NCBI GenBank assembly: GCA_038534295.1
Contig: JBCAXA010000004.1
Location: forward strand, 62,001 to 126,000
DNA from: JBCAXA01 sp038534295
Lineage (GTDB): Bacteria; Pseudomonadota; Gammaproteobacteria; Steroidobacterales; Woeseiaceae
DNA: 64,000 nt
Reading direction: 5' to 3'
In this document: positions 53,155 to 62,817 of the stretch, in pieces
Position numbering within the stretch: position 1 is the stretch's first letter
How the letters are laid out: the number at the start of each line of letters is the position of its first letter
Program-made: the position numbers and the translations under genes
The notes under the pieces: generated by a model
Told to the model about the DNA's origin: nothing
Seen by the model: the letters and a program-made list of their open reading frames with translations, nothing else
The model's database searches: none

Positions 53155-54345
53155 TTACTCGTTCTCGAAAATGAGTACGCCGTCGCGAACGGTGTAGCGG
53201 ACGCGCGCTAGCACCGTGACGTCGCTGTAGGGGTCACCGTCAAGCAAAACGAGGTCGGCGATTTCGCCGATCTCGATTTGCCCACTGCCGCGGCCAAATA
53301 CCTGCGTCGGATGGGTCGTCAGCGAAGCCAGAATGTCGTCGACGCTGAGCCCAGCCGCCGCCATCGCTTGGTACTCCGCCGTCGGGTCGTAGTCTGTGAC
53401 AAAGCCGGCGTCGGTACCGAAGATGACGGTGCCGCCCGCCTGATGAAAGGCCGTGAGTTGACCGCGCGCCGCCGCCGTATACCGCTCAATAACAACGGGC
53501 GGTAAACCGTTCTCGCGGAGCTGCCATTCGAACAGATACAACGTCGGTACCAACACCGTGTCGGCCGCGATCATCGCCGCCAGCAAGTCGTCTGGCAAAG
53601 GCCCGGCGCTTGGCGCTGTATGCGCGAGGATATCGACGCCGCTTTCGACGGCGCGCCGAACGCCGATAAGGTCTGTCGGATGCGTAATGACGAACGCACC
53701 GGCATCATGCGCGGTGTCCGCCACGGCGCGAATGACATCGGCGTCAAGATGAATCGTTTCGGTCGGGGTCTGAAACGAGCCGGAGAATATCTTCACGCCG
53801 TCCGCACCGTCCGCCAGCACCGCGGCGGTCGCCGCCCGTGCGCGCGCCTCGCTGCCGAGTTCCGGCAAACGTATGCCGGGAAGGTAGGACGGGGTGCCGT
53901 TCGGGGCGACAAAACTGCCTCCTGCCCGGACGATGGTGGGCCCGCGTAAATGACCGGCGCCAACGTCGGCGATCAGGCTCCGCGTCAATCCTGGCGTCGA
54001 CCCAGTGTCGACGACACCCACAAAGCCAAAGCGCAGCCAGTGGCGATCCAGCGCCCTTTGCCGGTCCGGTGCGTTGCTGGTCGCATCGAGATGCACATGC
54101 GCGTTCCAGAATCCCGCGGTGACCGTGTGCCCATCGGCGTCAAGCCGTCGCTCCGCGGCGTAATGTAGGTCCTGGCCGATTGCGACGATGAGCCCGTCGC
54201 GAAGCGCGATATCGGTCTGGTATTGGACCTCGGCGCCCGGATAGGCCACGACGTTGGCGTTTCTGATCAAAAGATCGGCCACGGGCGGGTCCACGACCGC
54301 GCAGCCGGCCAACGCGCCGACAGTAATGAGAGTGAGCAGACGCAT
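53155..54345 (-). CDS. Amidohydrolase lipoprotein
   Basis: A 396-residue metal-dependent hydrolase with a lipobox LAGC near residue 14, so it is anchored in the envelope. The amidohydrolase metal site is visible as H-x-H in FWNAHVHLDAT, K in GVKIFSGSF, H in VITHPTDL, H in ILAHTAPSAG and D in FGTDAGF. The substrate is unknown; imidazolonepropionase-like and prolidase-like enzymes share this layout. It is on the same strand as the DUF6384-like cluster and 84 bp downstream of the small membrane protein gene. Confidence 0.82.
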   Translation of the reverse strand: MRLLTLITVGALAGCAVVDPPVADLLIRNANVVAYPGAEVQYQTDIALRDGLIVAIGQDLHYAAERRLDADGHTVTAGFWNAHVHLDATSNAPDRQRALDRHWLRFGFVGVVDTGSTPGLTRSLIADVGAGHLRGPTIVRAGGSFVAPNGTPSYLPGIRLPELGSEARARAATAAVLADGADGVKIFSGSFQTPTETIHLDADVIRAVADTAHDAGAFVITHPTDLIGVRRAVESGVDILAHTAPSAGPLPDDLLAAMIAADTVLVPTLYLFEWQLRENGLPPVVIERYTAAARGQLTAFHQAGGTVIFGTDAGFVTDYDPTAEYQAMAAAGLSVDDILASLTTHPTQVFGRGSGQIEIGEIADLVLLDGDPYSDVTVLARVRYTVRDGVLIFENE

Positions 54346-54429
54346 GTGCACGCCTTTGGTCGAGCGATAACGAAAGTCTAACGAACGCCAGCAGAGTTTT
54401 GGCTCAGACACGCTGCCGGACAGACTCGG

Positions 54430-54591
54430 TCAGTCGTCGTCGTCGTTCCACTCGCGCAGCTTCGAGTGATCCACCTGGCGCCACTGCTCTTCGCTGCGCT
54501 TTTGCAGCTGGCGAATTTTGAAACCGGTGTAGACAACCACGGCCAAAATAAAAAGACCCAGCACCAGCAAACCAACCTCAGGTGACAGCAT
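54430..54591 (-). CDS. Small membrane protein with acidic tail (53 aa)
   Basis: A 53-residue frame: MLSPEVGLLVLGLFILAVVV starts one membrane helix, followed by a basic helical stretch (KIRQLQKRSEEQWRQVDHSK) and an end of four Asp. It has a GGAG 8 nt before the ATG and lies 12 bp after the coiled-coil gene. Good coding signals and tight spacing support a real gene. It resembles no family that I know. Confidence 0.7.
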   Translation of the reverse strand: MLSPEVGLLVLGLFILAVVVYTGFKIRQLQKRSEEQWRQVDHSKLREWNDDDD

Positions 54592-54603
54592 CGCAGCGCT
54601 CCG

Positions 54604-56037
54604 TTAGAACCCGCCTTTGGTGCGGAAACCGCCGCCGGGCATACGCGGTACCTTGAATCCGCCGCTGCCGCCCATGCCGCGCGGCAAACGCACCGAGCGC
54701 GGCATGCGTGGCACTCGAACACTGCCGATGTTGCCGCTTCCGGAACGCCGCATCCGCGGCCGAAAACGCTGCGAGTGACGAATCACCCGCCATAGGCGAT
54801 CGCCGGAAATCAGTCCCTGCAAAAACTCCGCCAGCATGAGTTCGGCTTTACCGCGATCGTCGATGATGCTATCGAGCGCGTCAAAGTGCTTGCGCTTAAA
54901 TTGACTGCGGACAGCGGTCAGTTCGTTCATTCGGTTCATGCGCCGACCGTGAACCTCGTGCTTATCGGCCAGATACCGATTGAGCTCGGCGACCTCGTCA
55001 CGATAGCTCGCCAGGTCGCGTACCAACCGATCGTCGGTTTCGGTTGCCGTTAGTTCCGCCTCGCGTTGCAACGCAGGAATCGGCTCTGCCTTGAAACTCT
55101 CCACAAGGGCTTGCATGGCGCGTTCGAAGTACGCGTCTTGACCGTTGGCAAAGCGTTCTCGCTCGTTCAGGAGATTGCGGTAACGCTCGTCCGCCGCATC
55201 GATCGCTGCATCGGTCGACTGGCAAATGGCCGTCGCCGCCGCAACCGCCTCCTCGAGCGTCTCGACGCCCGCCGCCACTTCAGCGCTGCGCTCCAGCTCA
55301 GCCAGCTCATTCAGGCTTGCAGCGGCGGCAGCCTCCAGTCGTTCGGTATGCCGGCGCAGACGACGCGGTATCTCCGTGAGTGAGTAATAGTTACGCCGCG
55401 CGTGCTCGAACCGAATATGGCGCGCCATCATGCGATCGATCAACCGCGATAGCGGCCATGCGCGATACGCCGACGTGCCGTAACCGCGATCCCACAGGTA
55501 GCGAAACAGCGGGTCTGCTTCGTATGGCTTACCTTTCTCGCGGCGGTCTTGCTCGGCGCGCGCGGTCTTCTCTTCGGCGCCAGCCGCCTGATTGACGAGC
55601 TGCTGGCTGCGTTCGGTCAAGGCCACGAATTCGGCGTTCTTGGCCAATTCATCGCCAACCGCCGTCAATCGATCTGCCAATTCTCGCTCGGCGCCGGCCA
55701 GGGCATCGGCGTTATCGCTGCGTTGACCGGCAAGCGCATCCAGCTCGCCCTGCAGCGCATCGAGTTCGTTACCGAGATTAGCCAGCGCGTTTTCGCGCTC
55801 TTCCAGCAGCGCTTGCGCTTCTCGATCGGCGGCGTCGAGCGCCTGTGCGAGGCCATCGTCTTCGATATCGGCGAGCCGTAAGCGCGCGAGCTCTCGGTAC
55901 GCTTCGGACTCACGACGGCGCAGCGTTGCCATACCGCGCGTCAAGTCCTGCAGCTCCGTATCGAGCTTGCGAAAATCCAGCCGCAGCCCGTCGAGCGCCC
56001 GGTCGAGCGATTGCAGGTAGCCGCGGCCGCTAGGCAT
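54604..56037 (-). CDS. Coiled-coil protein with Gly/Arg-rich C-terminal tail
   Basis: A 477-residue protein that is mostly long helices (about 1-380, with heptad-like Leu, Ala and Glu) and ends in a tail of about 50 residues rich in Gly, Arg, Pro and Met (VRVPRMPRSVRLPRGMGGSG, then MPGGGFRTKGGF). It has no signal peptide or membrane segment. Such a tail often binds RNA, membranes or itself. It is between the DUF6384-like gene (12 bp) and the small membrane protein gene (12 bp), so all are one operon. Confidence 0.75.
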   Translation of the reverse strand: MPSGRGYLQSLDRALDGLRLDFRKLDTELQDLTRGMATLRRRESEAYRELARLRLADIEDDGLAQALDAADREAQALLEERENALANLGNELDALQGELDALAGQRSDNADALAGAERELADRLTAVGDELAKNAEFVALTERSQQLVNQAAGAEEKTARAEQDRREKGKPYEADPLFRYLWDRGYGTSAYRAWPLSRLIDRMMARHIRFEHARRNYYSLTEIPRRLRRHTERLEAAAAASLNELAELERSAEVAAGVETLEEAVAAATAICQSTDAAIDAADERYRNLLNERERFANGQDAYFERAMQALVESFKAEPIPALQREAELTATETDDRLVRDLASYRDEVAELNRYLADKHEVHGRRMNRMNELTAVRSQFKRKHFDALDSIIDDRGKAELMLAEFLQGLISGDRLWRVIRHSQRFRPRMRRSGSGNIGSVRVPRMPRSVRLPRGMGGSGGFKVPRMPGGGFRTKGGF

Positions 56038-56049
56038 TGTCCGCTGCTC

Positions 56050-57342
56050 CTACCATTCGTGGATCAGCCCACCCTGAACGGGAATGTCGTACGCCGGTTC
56101 TAGATAGCCACGCGCTTTGCGGCCGATCTGGCGACTTTGAATGATGCCGTCGTCTGCTTTGTCGTCGCGCACGCGTTCAAAAACGGCGCGCCCGACTCGG
56201 ATACCCCAAACTCGCACACGCTTCACGAGGCCGTCTTCTTCAGACCGAATATCAACCGCGATGGGCCTGCCACTGCGATCGAGCGCTTCGACGATTAAAT
56301 AGTAATTGTCGACGTCAAGATTCGACTCCGGGGCACGGATGACGCCTGAGCGTTCGTTGGGGCGCGACACAACCGACACAACGTAATTGCGCTGCAGTTC
56401 GCCGAGCAGCGCCTGCAGGTCAGCGGCCCGAACTTGCGCGGTGTCGGCATCACCCTGGCGCAGCGCCGCAATGCCCTCTCGGTAAAGGGCCTCGAGGTCG
56501 TTATCGACCTGCGACGGCACCGCCAGCGCCACGGCATCGTCGCGCAGGCTCCGCAGTCGATCGGGCAAGCCGCTTAGCTGTCCGGCGCCGTTAATCGCCG
56601 TCTCAGTCGCATCCAGCGCGCGCTTCGCCTGATCGAGCAATGCCCGTTGATTGCTGAGCTGAGCGGCGCCGGCGTCACCGATTCGCCCATAGTTGTCGTC
56701 GGTGTAGCGCGCCGCTTGCGACAAGGCCGATGCGTCAACCAGGTACCGGCCCGCCGACTCGAGCGACGCTTCAGCATCATCGAGTAGGCGATCGGCGGCG
56801 GCGGCAATCGCCGTGTCGCGATCGGCTGAGCGGCCGCTTTCCAGGGCTGCAGTGAGACTTTGGCGGCGCTGATCCAGGGTCTGCAAATCAACGTCGGCGA
56901 CATCGATAGCAACATTCAGCGCTTGCACCGCCTCACTGCGCTCGCGTTGCGCCGGCAGCTCGACAAACCCGTAGTACCCGCCGCCAATGGTGGCGGCCAC
57001 GAGCCCAAACAAACCGACACCGCGGCCGATGCCGCCGCGATTAACCCACGCCCGAAATAGCCGCGTGCGCGCCCCGGGCGGCGGCGGCTCATATTGAAAC
57101 TCGCGCTCCTTGAGGGCACGCACCCCAGCTGCGAGCGTCTCGTCCGAGACCTCGATGCCTTGCGCTTGGTACGCCGAACGAACGCGTTCGAGCAAGACGC
57201 GCTCACGCTCGTCCGCGTTCAACGCACGGGCAACCAGCGCTTCTTCGTGGCGCAGCGAATCGACGACGTCCATGGCAAGCATGACGTCGGTTAGCCGCAC
57301 GTCGTCAGCAGCCGACGCAGCGCCGCCGTTCGTATCGGTCAC
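56050..57342 (-). CDS. DUF6384-like protein
   Basis: A 430-residue protein from a GTG. Residues about 15-75 read VRLTDVMLAMDVVDSLRHEE and ERVRSAYQAQGIEVSDETLA, which I recall from DUF6384. One membrane helix lies near 107-128 (LFGLVAATIGGGYYGFVEL), followed by an extended helical part and a beta-rich C-terminal domain (SNLDVDNYYLIVEALDRSGR) of about 120 residues. Function is unknown. It is 11 bp downstream of the helical protein gene. Confidence 0.7.
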   Translation of the reverse strand: MTDTNGGAASAADDVRLTDVMLAMDVVDSLRHEEALVARALNADERERVLLERVRSAYQAQGIEVSDETLAAGVRALKEREFQYEPPPPGARTRLFRAWVNRGGIGRGVGLFGLVAATIGGGYYGFVELPAQRERSEAVQALNVAIDVADVDLQTLDQRRQSLTAALESGRSADRDTAIAAAADRLLDDAEASLESAGRYLVDASALSQAARYTDDNYGRIGDAGAAQLSNQRALLDQAKRALDATETAINGAGQLSGLPDRLRSLRDDAVALAVPSQVDNDLEALYREGIAALRQGDADTAQVRAADLQALLGELQRNYVVSVVSRPNERSGVIRAPESNLDVDNYYLIVEALDRSGRPIAVDIRSEEDGLVKRVRVWGIRVGRAVFERVRDDKADDGIIQSRQIGRKARGYLEPAYDIPVQGGLIHEW

Positions 57343-57353
57343 GGGATTGCGCT

Positions 57354-58541
57354 TTAGGCCGACTCGCCGCTGTCGTGCAGCAGCACGTTGCCGTCGCGCG
57401 CCAGAGCCGCCAATCGTTGTTTGCCGTCTTCTACCGCGCGGCGAACCTCATCGGCATTGCGCGTCGCCGACTCACGCATTTCGGCGATTAGCTGAATCGA
57501 CCGCTCCTGGAAATTGACGACCGACTCGACCAGCGCTTTGACGGCGTCGGCGCGAATGGTCGCGCCGTATCCTTGGCGAATCGCCTCCTCTTGGACCTTG
57601 CCGCCCACTTCGGCGAGAACCTCCAAACTCTTGCTAACGCCCTCCTTCATAGCCTCGAGCGTCTTCGTGCTCTCGTGCAAACCGGTGAGGCCGGTAAAGG
57701 TCGCAGCCAACGCGGTGAATACCGTCTCGTTGGTGCCGAAAAAGGTCACGGACTGCGAGTACACCCGCTCTTTGGCCGTCGTCGTTTGCAGTAACCGCGC
57801 CATGACCGTCTCGCTGGTGTTGTAGGAAATCGTCAGGTTGTCGGCGAGATCCTTGGCTATCTGATAGCGCTTGTCGGTTTTTTGCAGCTGGCGCAATTCC
57901 GCGTCGCGCTTTAGCTCGAGCCGCGCCATGACCTCTCGATCGTCGTTGGTGTTGGCTTCGATCGCGGCGCTCGCCTCGGCCAGGGCGTCGCGCTGCGCGT
58001 TCAGCTCAGCGTCTGCTTCTTTCAGCACCTGGATCGCCAGCACCTCCGACTCTTTTAGCGCGCCGCGAAAATCCCGATAGGCGTCGAGGATCGTGCGTTC
58101 GCGCTCGATTTGATCGCGGGAATCCTCGGCAACTTCGAGATAGGTCTCTTTGATCTTCTGAAACCGCGCTGGGATGTCGCCCCGCGATACTTTCATCCAA
58201 ACGTTTTGCGCGCGTTCCCACAGGTCGAGCTTGCCGTCGTCGAGCTGTTCGACCATATCGCGAGCATCGTCGCGAATGCTGTCGAAGCTCGCCGTAATTT
58301 TCTCGTAGCGCTCGCCGATGCGCATGGCCTCAATTTGTTCGCGGACCACTTCGTTGAATAGCGACGCCTGGCTGAGCGTGCGCGCTATCGCCAGCGTCTT
58401 GTCCGGCGCAAGATCGGAGATCTGCTCGATCAAACTGAGCACCGGCGCTTCGTCGGTCTTCTCCGGCACGAGCCCTAAGTCTCTTAGCTTGCCCATTGCC
58501 TGATCGAGGTACTGCATCGGGGTGGTCAGTGCGGTCGCCAT
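57354..58541 (-). CDS. All-helical protein, first gene of the DUF6384 operon
   Basis: A 395-residue soluble, highly charged helical protein with no signal peptide. It contains VLSLIEQISDLAPDKTLAIA and SLFNEVVREQIEAMRIGERY, and long coiled-coil stretches to about residue 260. The end has two Ala-rich helices (VTFFGTNETVFTALAATFTG). It has a loose resemblance to TelA/KlaA-type helical proteins, which I do not regard as proof. As the first gene of the operon it is divergent from the MATE transporter gene. Confidence 0.65.
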   Translation of the reverse strand: MATALTTPMQYLDQAMGKLRDLGLVPEKTDEAPVLSLIEQISDLAPDKTLAIARTLSQASLFNEVVREQIEAMRIGERYEKITASFDSIRDDARDMVEQLDDGKLDLWERAQNVWMKVSRGDIPARFQKIKETYLEVAEDSRDQIERERTILDAYRDFRGALKESEVLAIQVLKEADAELNAQRDALAEASAAIEANTNDDREVMARLELKRDAELRQLQKTDKRYQIAKDLADNLTISYNTSETVMARLLQTTTAKERVYSQSVTFFGTNETVFTALAATFTGLTGLHESTKTLEAMKEGVSKSLEVLAEVGGKVQEEAIRQGYGATIRADAVKALVESVVNFQERSIQLIAEMRESATRNADEVRRAVEDGKQRLAALARDGNVLLHDSGESA

Positions 58542-58690
58542 GGTCGAGATCCCTGGTTGTTTTCATCCGAGTATACCGAACGGATCCGACGCTATTGCTA
58601 GCAACCTCGGCAAAGGTGTTGCATGGCGCCGGCGAAATCCCGACAATCCGCGGCACTCCCCTAGCCGCATCCGCGGCTTATCCAGACGTC

Positions 58691-60115
58691 ATGTCCGTCC
58701 ACAACGCTGCCGAGCGCGACCATCCGTCGAGGCGCGGTCCTTTGCGGTTTTTGGCCGAAGCGTTACGCGCTGGCGAACGAGATTTCAGCCGCGGCCCGAT
58801 ACGCCCTGCGCTCGCGCTGCTCGCCATTCCGATGGTCCTCGAGATGTCGATGGAAGCGATCTTCGCGATCGTCGACGTATTTTGGATCGCTCATCTCGGC
58901 GCTAACGCCATTGCTGTCGTCGGTCTGACCGAGGCGATGCTCGCGCTCGTTTATTCGATTGCGATCGGCGTCGGTATGGCCGTGACGGCAATCGTTGCGC
59001 GACGCATCGGCGAGCAGCAGCCTGAGCGCGCCGCGGTCACGGCCGGGCAGGCAATTTGGCTGTCGGCGATTTGCGGCCTCGGCGTCGCTGTCATCGGCGC
59101 CTACGGTTCGGATCGCTTGCTCGAATTCATGGGCGCGACCCAAGCGATGATCACCGACAGCGGCGGCTACACCTACTGGATGCTGGTGGGTTCGGCGAGC
59201 ATCTTCTACCTGTTTATCCTCAACGCGATATTCCGTGGCGCTGGCGACGCGGCGATCGCCATGCGCAGTCTCGTTTTGGCGAACGGCATCAACCTGATTC
59301 TGGACCCGTGCTTGATCTTCGGGTGGTGGTTGTTTCCCGAGCTAGGCGTCGAGGGCGCCGCTATCGCGACGACGATCGGCCGTAGCGTGGGTGTGGTCTA
59401 TCAGCTCGTTCATCTGACGGTATTGCGAACGCGTATCGCCGTACCGGCACGCGCGCTCGCGCCAAACATCGCCGCGATGGGTCGGCTGTTGCGCGTTTCT
59501 GCCGGCGGTGTTGGTCAGTTCTTGATCGCAACCTCCAGCTGGGTGTTCATGCTGCGCATGGTGGCGAGCTTCGGTGCGGCAACCACGGCGGGCTTTACCG
59601 TTGCCATCCGTGTGGTCGAGTTCATTTTTCTGCCGGCTTGGGGCCTCGGCAACGCCGCGGCAACACTGGTCGGCCAAAGTCTCGGCGCCGGTCTCGTCGC
59701 GCGGGCACGCGAGGCCGCCTGGACCGCGGCCTGGGTCAATGTCGTCGGCATGACGCTGCTCGGCGTGGCGTTCCTCGCGATTCCCGAAATCATCGTCTCG
59801 ATATTCACTGCGGATGTTGACGTGGCGGCGTTCGCAGCGACCACGCTGCGTTGGTTCGGGATCGGACTGCCGCTGTATGCTATCGGCATGATTCTCGTCC
59901 AGGCCATTAATGGCGCTGGCGACACCCGCACGCCGACGCTGCTGAATCTCGTGTTTTTCTGGATCCTGCAGATTCCGCTCGGTTGGACCTTGGCCTATCA
60001 CTCGAGCCTCGCCGTCAACGGCGTGCTCGTCGCGATCGTCGTTGCCGAGTCCTTGCTGAGCGCCGCCGCCGTGTTGGTATTCCGTCGTGGCCGTTGGCAA
60101 AACCACGCGGTATGA
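58691..60115 (+). CDS. MATE family efflux transporter
   Basis: A 474-residue inner-membrane protein with about 12 helices in two similar halves, as in the MATE (NorM/DinF) drug/Na+ or H+ antiporters. Family marks include ALLAIPMVLEMSMEAIFAIV near 38-57 and LFILNAIFRGAGDAAIAMRS near 175. The ATG at 58691 leaves a 35-residue basic leader. It overlaps the next gene by 4 bp (ATGA), an ABC ATPase, an unusual partner for a MATE protein. Confidence 0.88.
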   Translation: MSVHNAAERDHPSRRGPLRFLAEALRAGERDFSRGPIRPALALLAIPMVLEMSMEAIFAIVDVFWIAHLGANAIAVVGLTEAMLALVYSIAIGVGMAVTAIVARRIGEQQPERAAVTAGQAIWLSAICGLGVAVIGAYGSDRLLEFMGATQAMITDSGGYTYWMLVGSASIFYLFILNAIFRGAGDAAIAMRSLVLANGINLILDPCLIFGWWLFPELGVEGAAIATTIGRSVGVVYQLVHLTVLRTRIAVPARALAPNIAAMGRLLRVSAGGVGQFLIATSSWVFMLRMVASFGAATTAGFTVAIRVVEFIFLPAWGLGNAAATLVGQSLGAGLVARAREAAWTAAWVNVVGMTLLGVAFLAIPEIIVSIFTADVDVAAFAATTLRWFGIGLPLYAIGMILVQAINGAGDTRTPTLLNLVFFWILQIPLGWTLAYHSSLAVNGVLVAIVVAESLLSAAAVLVFRRGRWQNHAV

Positions 60116-60855
60116 GCCACCCGCCGCTGCTCGAAATCGACCGGGCGCGCGTTTGTCGCGGCGGCGTGACGGTGTTCGAGTCGCTGTCGCTCGTCGTGAA
60201 TAACAATGAGGCCGTCGCCGTTATCGGACCAAACGGCGCCGGCAAGAGCACCTTGGCCGGGTTGCTGATGCGTGACTACTATCCCGTCTACTGCGACCCG
60301 GCAAGCGTGCGTATCCACGGCAAATCGCGATTTGCCATCGCAGAGTATCGCGACGCTATCGGCCTGGTCGCCAACGATGCGTTGCGATGGCTGTCGCCGG
60401 AAACGACGGTCGGCGCGGCATGTCGCGCCGCAAATACACAGATCAGCGCGAGATTGCTCGATCGTTTCGGCCTCGCGCCCTTGGTTGATCGGCCGATCGC
60501 CGAACTCTCAGACGGTGAGCGACGCCGCGTAATCCTCGCACGGGCACTGGCGCGATCGCCGGACGTGCTGGTGCTGGACGAGCCGTTCACGCACCTCGAC
60601 CCTGCATCGACGGCGCAGCTGCTCGATTTGCTCCGCGACAACGTCATCGGTCGAATGGCGCTGCTGTTGATCACTCATCGGCTCAGCGAAATCCCGCCCG
60701 AGATTGATCGCGTGGTCGGACTTCGCAACGGCACCGTGATGTTCGACGGCGCCAAGCGTGAGCACCTCGATGACGCGACGATGCAAACGCTGTACGGCAC
60801 GCCGCTGCACGTCTTGCAAAGCAATGGTTGGTTTACGGCTGTGCCGGCGAGCTAG
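60112..60855 (+). CDS. ABC-type ATPase (stand-alone)
   Basis: A 247-residue ABC ATPase. Walker A is GPNGAGKS (39-46), the signature is LSDGERRRV (variant of LSGGQ) near 131, Walker B is VLVLDEPF and the H-loop is LLITHRLSE. No permease gene is adjacent, so it may serve a distant transporter or act like ModF-type proteins. Its ATG overlaps the MATE stop, so expression is coupled. The 3' end overlaps the convergent pyrophosphatase gene by 23 bp. Confidence 0.85.
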   Translation: MSHPPLLEIDRARVCRGGVTVFESLSLVVNNNEAVAVIGPNGAGKSTLAGLLMRDYYPVYCDPASVRIHGKSRFAIAEYRDAIGLVANDALRWLSPETTVGAACRAANTQISARLLDRFGLAPLVDRPIAELSDGERRRVILARALARSPDVLVLDEPFTHLDPASTAQLLDLLRDNVIGRMALLLITHRLSEIPPEIDRVVGLRNGTVMFDGAKREHLDDATMQTLYGTPLHVLQSNGWFTAVPAS

Positions 60856-61381
60856 CCTTTTTTGCAGCGTCGATACCGACCCGAACGGTCTCCAGCGCCG
60901 TAGCGACGTCTTTCCAACCGACGACGCGCACCCATTTCGACGGTTCCAGCGCTTTGTATTGTTCGAAAAAGTGCGTGATACGTTCAACGAGAATACCCGG
61001 CAGATCGGTGTAGTCGTTGACGTCGTCGTAGTAGCGGGTCAGTCGCCTAGACGGTACCGCGAGCACTTTTTCATCGAGACCGGCCTCGTCCTCCATGAGG
61101 AGCACGCCGACGGGGCGCGCCCCTAGCACCGAGCCGGGCGCCAGCGGCCGATTACCGACGCACATGACGTCGACCGGATCGCCGTCGTCCGATAGCGTGT
61201 GCGGAACAAAGCCGTAATTGCACGGATAGTGCATTGACGTGTAGAGGAATCGGTCGACGAACAGTGCGCCGGAGTCTTTGTCGAGCTCGTACTTGATCGG
61301 ATCGGTGCCAAGCGGCACCTCGATGACGACATTTATGTCGCCGGGCGGCTCTAGACCAATGGGAATTTTGTCGAGATTCAT
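60833..61381 (-). CDS. ppa: Inorganic pyrophosphatase (family I)
   Basis: A 182-residue soluble pyrophosphatase, near the usual 175. Motifs are NVVIEVPLGTDPIKYELDKD, YPCNYGFVPHTL and the metal-binding D-G-D-P-V-D (66-71), then RLTRYYDDVNDYTDLP. It hydrolyses pyrophosphate and so drives biosynthetic reactions such as sulfate activation. It is a likely single-gene unit. Confidence 0.95.
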   Translation of the reverse strand: MNLDKIPIGLEPPGDINVVIEVPLGTDPIKYELDKDSGALFVDRFLYTSMHYPCNYGFVPHTLSDDGDPVDVMCVGNRPLAPGSVLGARPVGVLLMEDEAGLDEKVLAVPSRRLTRYYDDVNDYTDLPGILVERITHFFEQYKALEPSKWVRVVGWKDVATALETVRVGIDAAKKASSPAQP

Positions 61382-61474
61382 ATCACTGCCCGCTCCTAGG
61401 AAGACTCCGCGTAACGAGCGCCTTCTTGACGAGCGGGCAGTGTACCGATTGCCGGCGTGCGACGCTAAAGCGCT

Positions 61475-62815
61475 TCAGCCCCGGCCCCAGAGGCGACGCC
61501 ACCACGGCTCGTCCTCTTCCGGCGAAACGTCAGCCGGCATTTGCTCGAGGATGTCAGCGAGCGGCCAACCGGTTAGTGAAGCTAACTGCTGCGCTTCACG
61601 CTCGCGACGATCGACCAGCGATTTACGGTACGCCTCACCGGCTGCACAGTTCGTATCGCCGGTAAATGCACGTCGCACGACGTAGCGGCCCTGAAAATTG
61701 CTGCGGTCGCCGGTTTCCTGGAAACGCAGATCGGCGGGGAATGTTTTGCCGTCGTAGCGCAGGTGCAGCCGCGTCACGAACACATTCTGGGCCGGGCTAT
61801 TGGTCAAGCGACGCGGGTCGCCGTCACCCAGCCAGAACACACCCAAATTACTGAGCTCTTTGCGCGTTAGCGGATCGGCAGCGCACGGATCGCACCACGC
61901 CATGTCCCAGGCGTACTCCAAAAACACGGCGCGATCGTTCTCGCGATTGAGCGCTTTGGCGAACATTGCTTGATAGAAACTGCCGAACTCATCGGCGACA
62001 TACTCTGGAATCTCGACATTGCTCGGGATACGCACCGTGCGGTAGTTGGCGGTCTCAACTCGTCCCGTACGTGTCAACGCGTACACATAGAGGTCCTGCT
62101 TGCCTTTGGCGTTCACCGTACCGAGGCGAATCGGCAGACTGAAGCGCGGACTTTCGAACGCCACCTGAATCGGGCGCAGATACCGGTAACCAAGCGCTGC
62201 CTGTTCCTCGAGGTTGACCTTAGCGACAAAGAACTTCAGGCCTTGGCGCAGGTAGCTGTTGACGACCGGCTCTGCTCCGTCCGGCAAGCGATAACCATTC
62301 TGCGTCAGCCACGTCACGAGTCCTTTGCTGTCGTCCGCCGACAGGATCAGGATGTCGTACTCGCCGACGGTGTATTCGGCGTCGATCGTCACGCCGAACT
62401 CGCCCGCCTTCTGCTGCATACGCATCGCTCCGGCTCGCGGCATTGCCTCAGAAGCCACCGCTCGATCCGCCAGGTAGTCGATACGGGCGCACGGGTCCGG
62501 ATCGTGATACTCAACCAGCCGCGGTGAGGTATACGCATCGAGGTGTTCGATCAGCGTTGGCTCAGCGACGTTGATTTGCTCGCGTTCGAGCACGGTAGGT
62601 ACGGGAATCACCACCGCAAAATCTTCGGCATCGCCTTGGTAGTCGTTCGCCATGGTCAGCACGGTGCGGTTGCCGTCACGTACGAGCACGACCTGCGAGG
62701 CTTGATTGAAAAGTTTGGTATCGGCACGGGCCACGTAAAAGCCGCAAAAGGCGTGTGCCGCACTGCCGGCGATCAACGTCACGCCGAGTGCCGCGAGTGC
62801 AAAAAAGTGTTTCAT
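61475..62815 (-). CDS. DUF2330 family exported protein
   Basis: A 446-residue protein with a signal peptide ending near residue 21 (GSAAHA), then CGFYVARADTKLFNQASQVV, the DUF2330 pattern in which the first mature residue region contains Cys-Gly. More cysteines (CDPCAADP, NCAAGEA) suggest disulfides. The end is acidic then WWRRLWGRG. The start is the ATG at 62815. It lies 2 bp downstream of the RnfD-like gene, and the two form a unit seen elsewhere; function is unknown. Confidence 0.85.
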   Translation of the reverse strand: MKHFFALAALGVTLIAGSAAHAFCGFYVARADTKLFNQASQVVLVRDGNRTVLTMANDYQGDAEDFAVVIPVPTVLEREQINVAEPTLIEHLDAYTSPRLVEYHDPDPCARIDYLADRAVASEAMPRAGAMRMQQKAGEFGVTIDAEYTVGEYDILILSADDSKGLVTWLTQNGYRLPDGAEPVVNSYLRQGLKFFVAKVNLEEQAALGYRYLRPIQVAFESPRFSLPIRLGTVNAKGKQDLYVYALTRTGRVETANYRTVRIPSNVEIPEYVADEFGSFYQAMFAKALNRENDRAVFLEYAWDMAWCDPCAADPLTRKELSNLGVFWLGDGDPRRLTNSPAQNVFVTRLHLRYDGKTFPADLRFQETGDRSNFQGRYVVRRAFTGDTNCAAGEAYRKSLVDRREREAQQLASLTGWPLADILEQMPADVSPEEDEPWWRRLWGRG

Positions 62816-62817
62816 CG

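Noticed and set aside
57354..58541. Calling the helical protein a TelA tellurite-resistance protein
   Set aside because: The resemblance is only general helical character; I could not identify a specific TelA motif.
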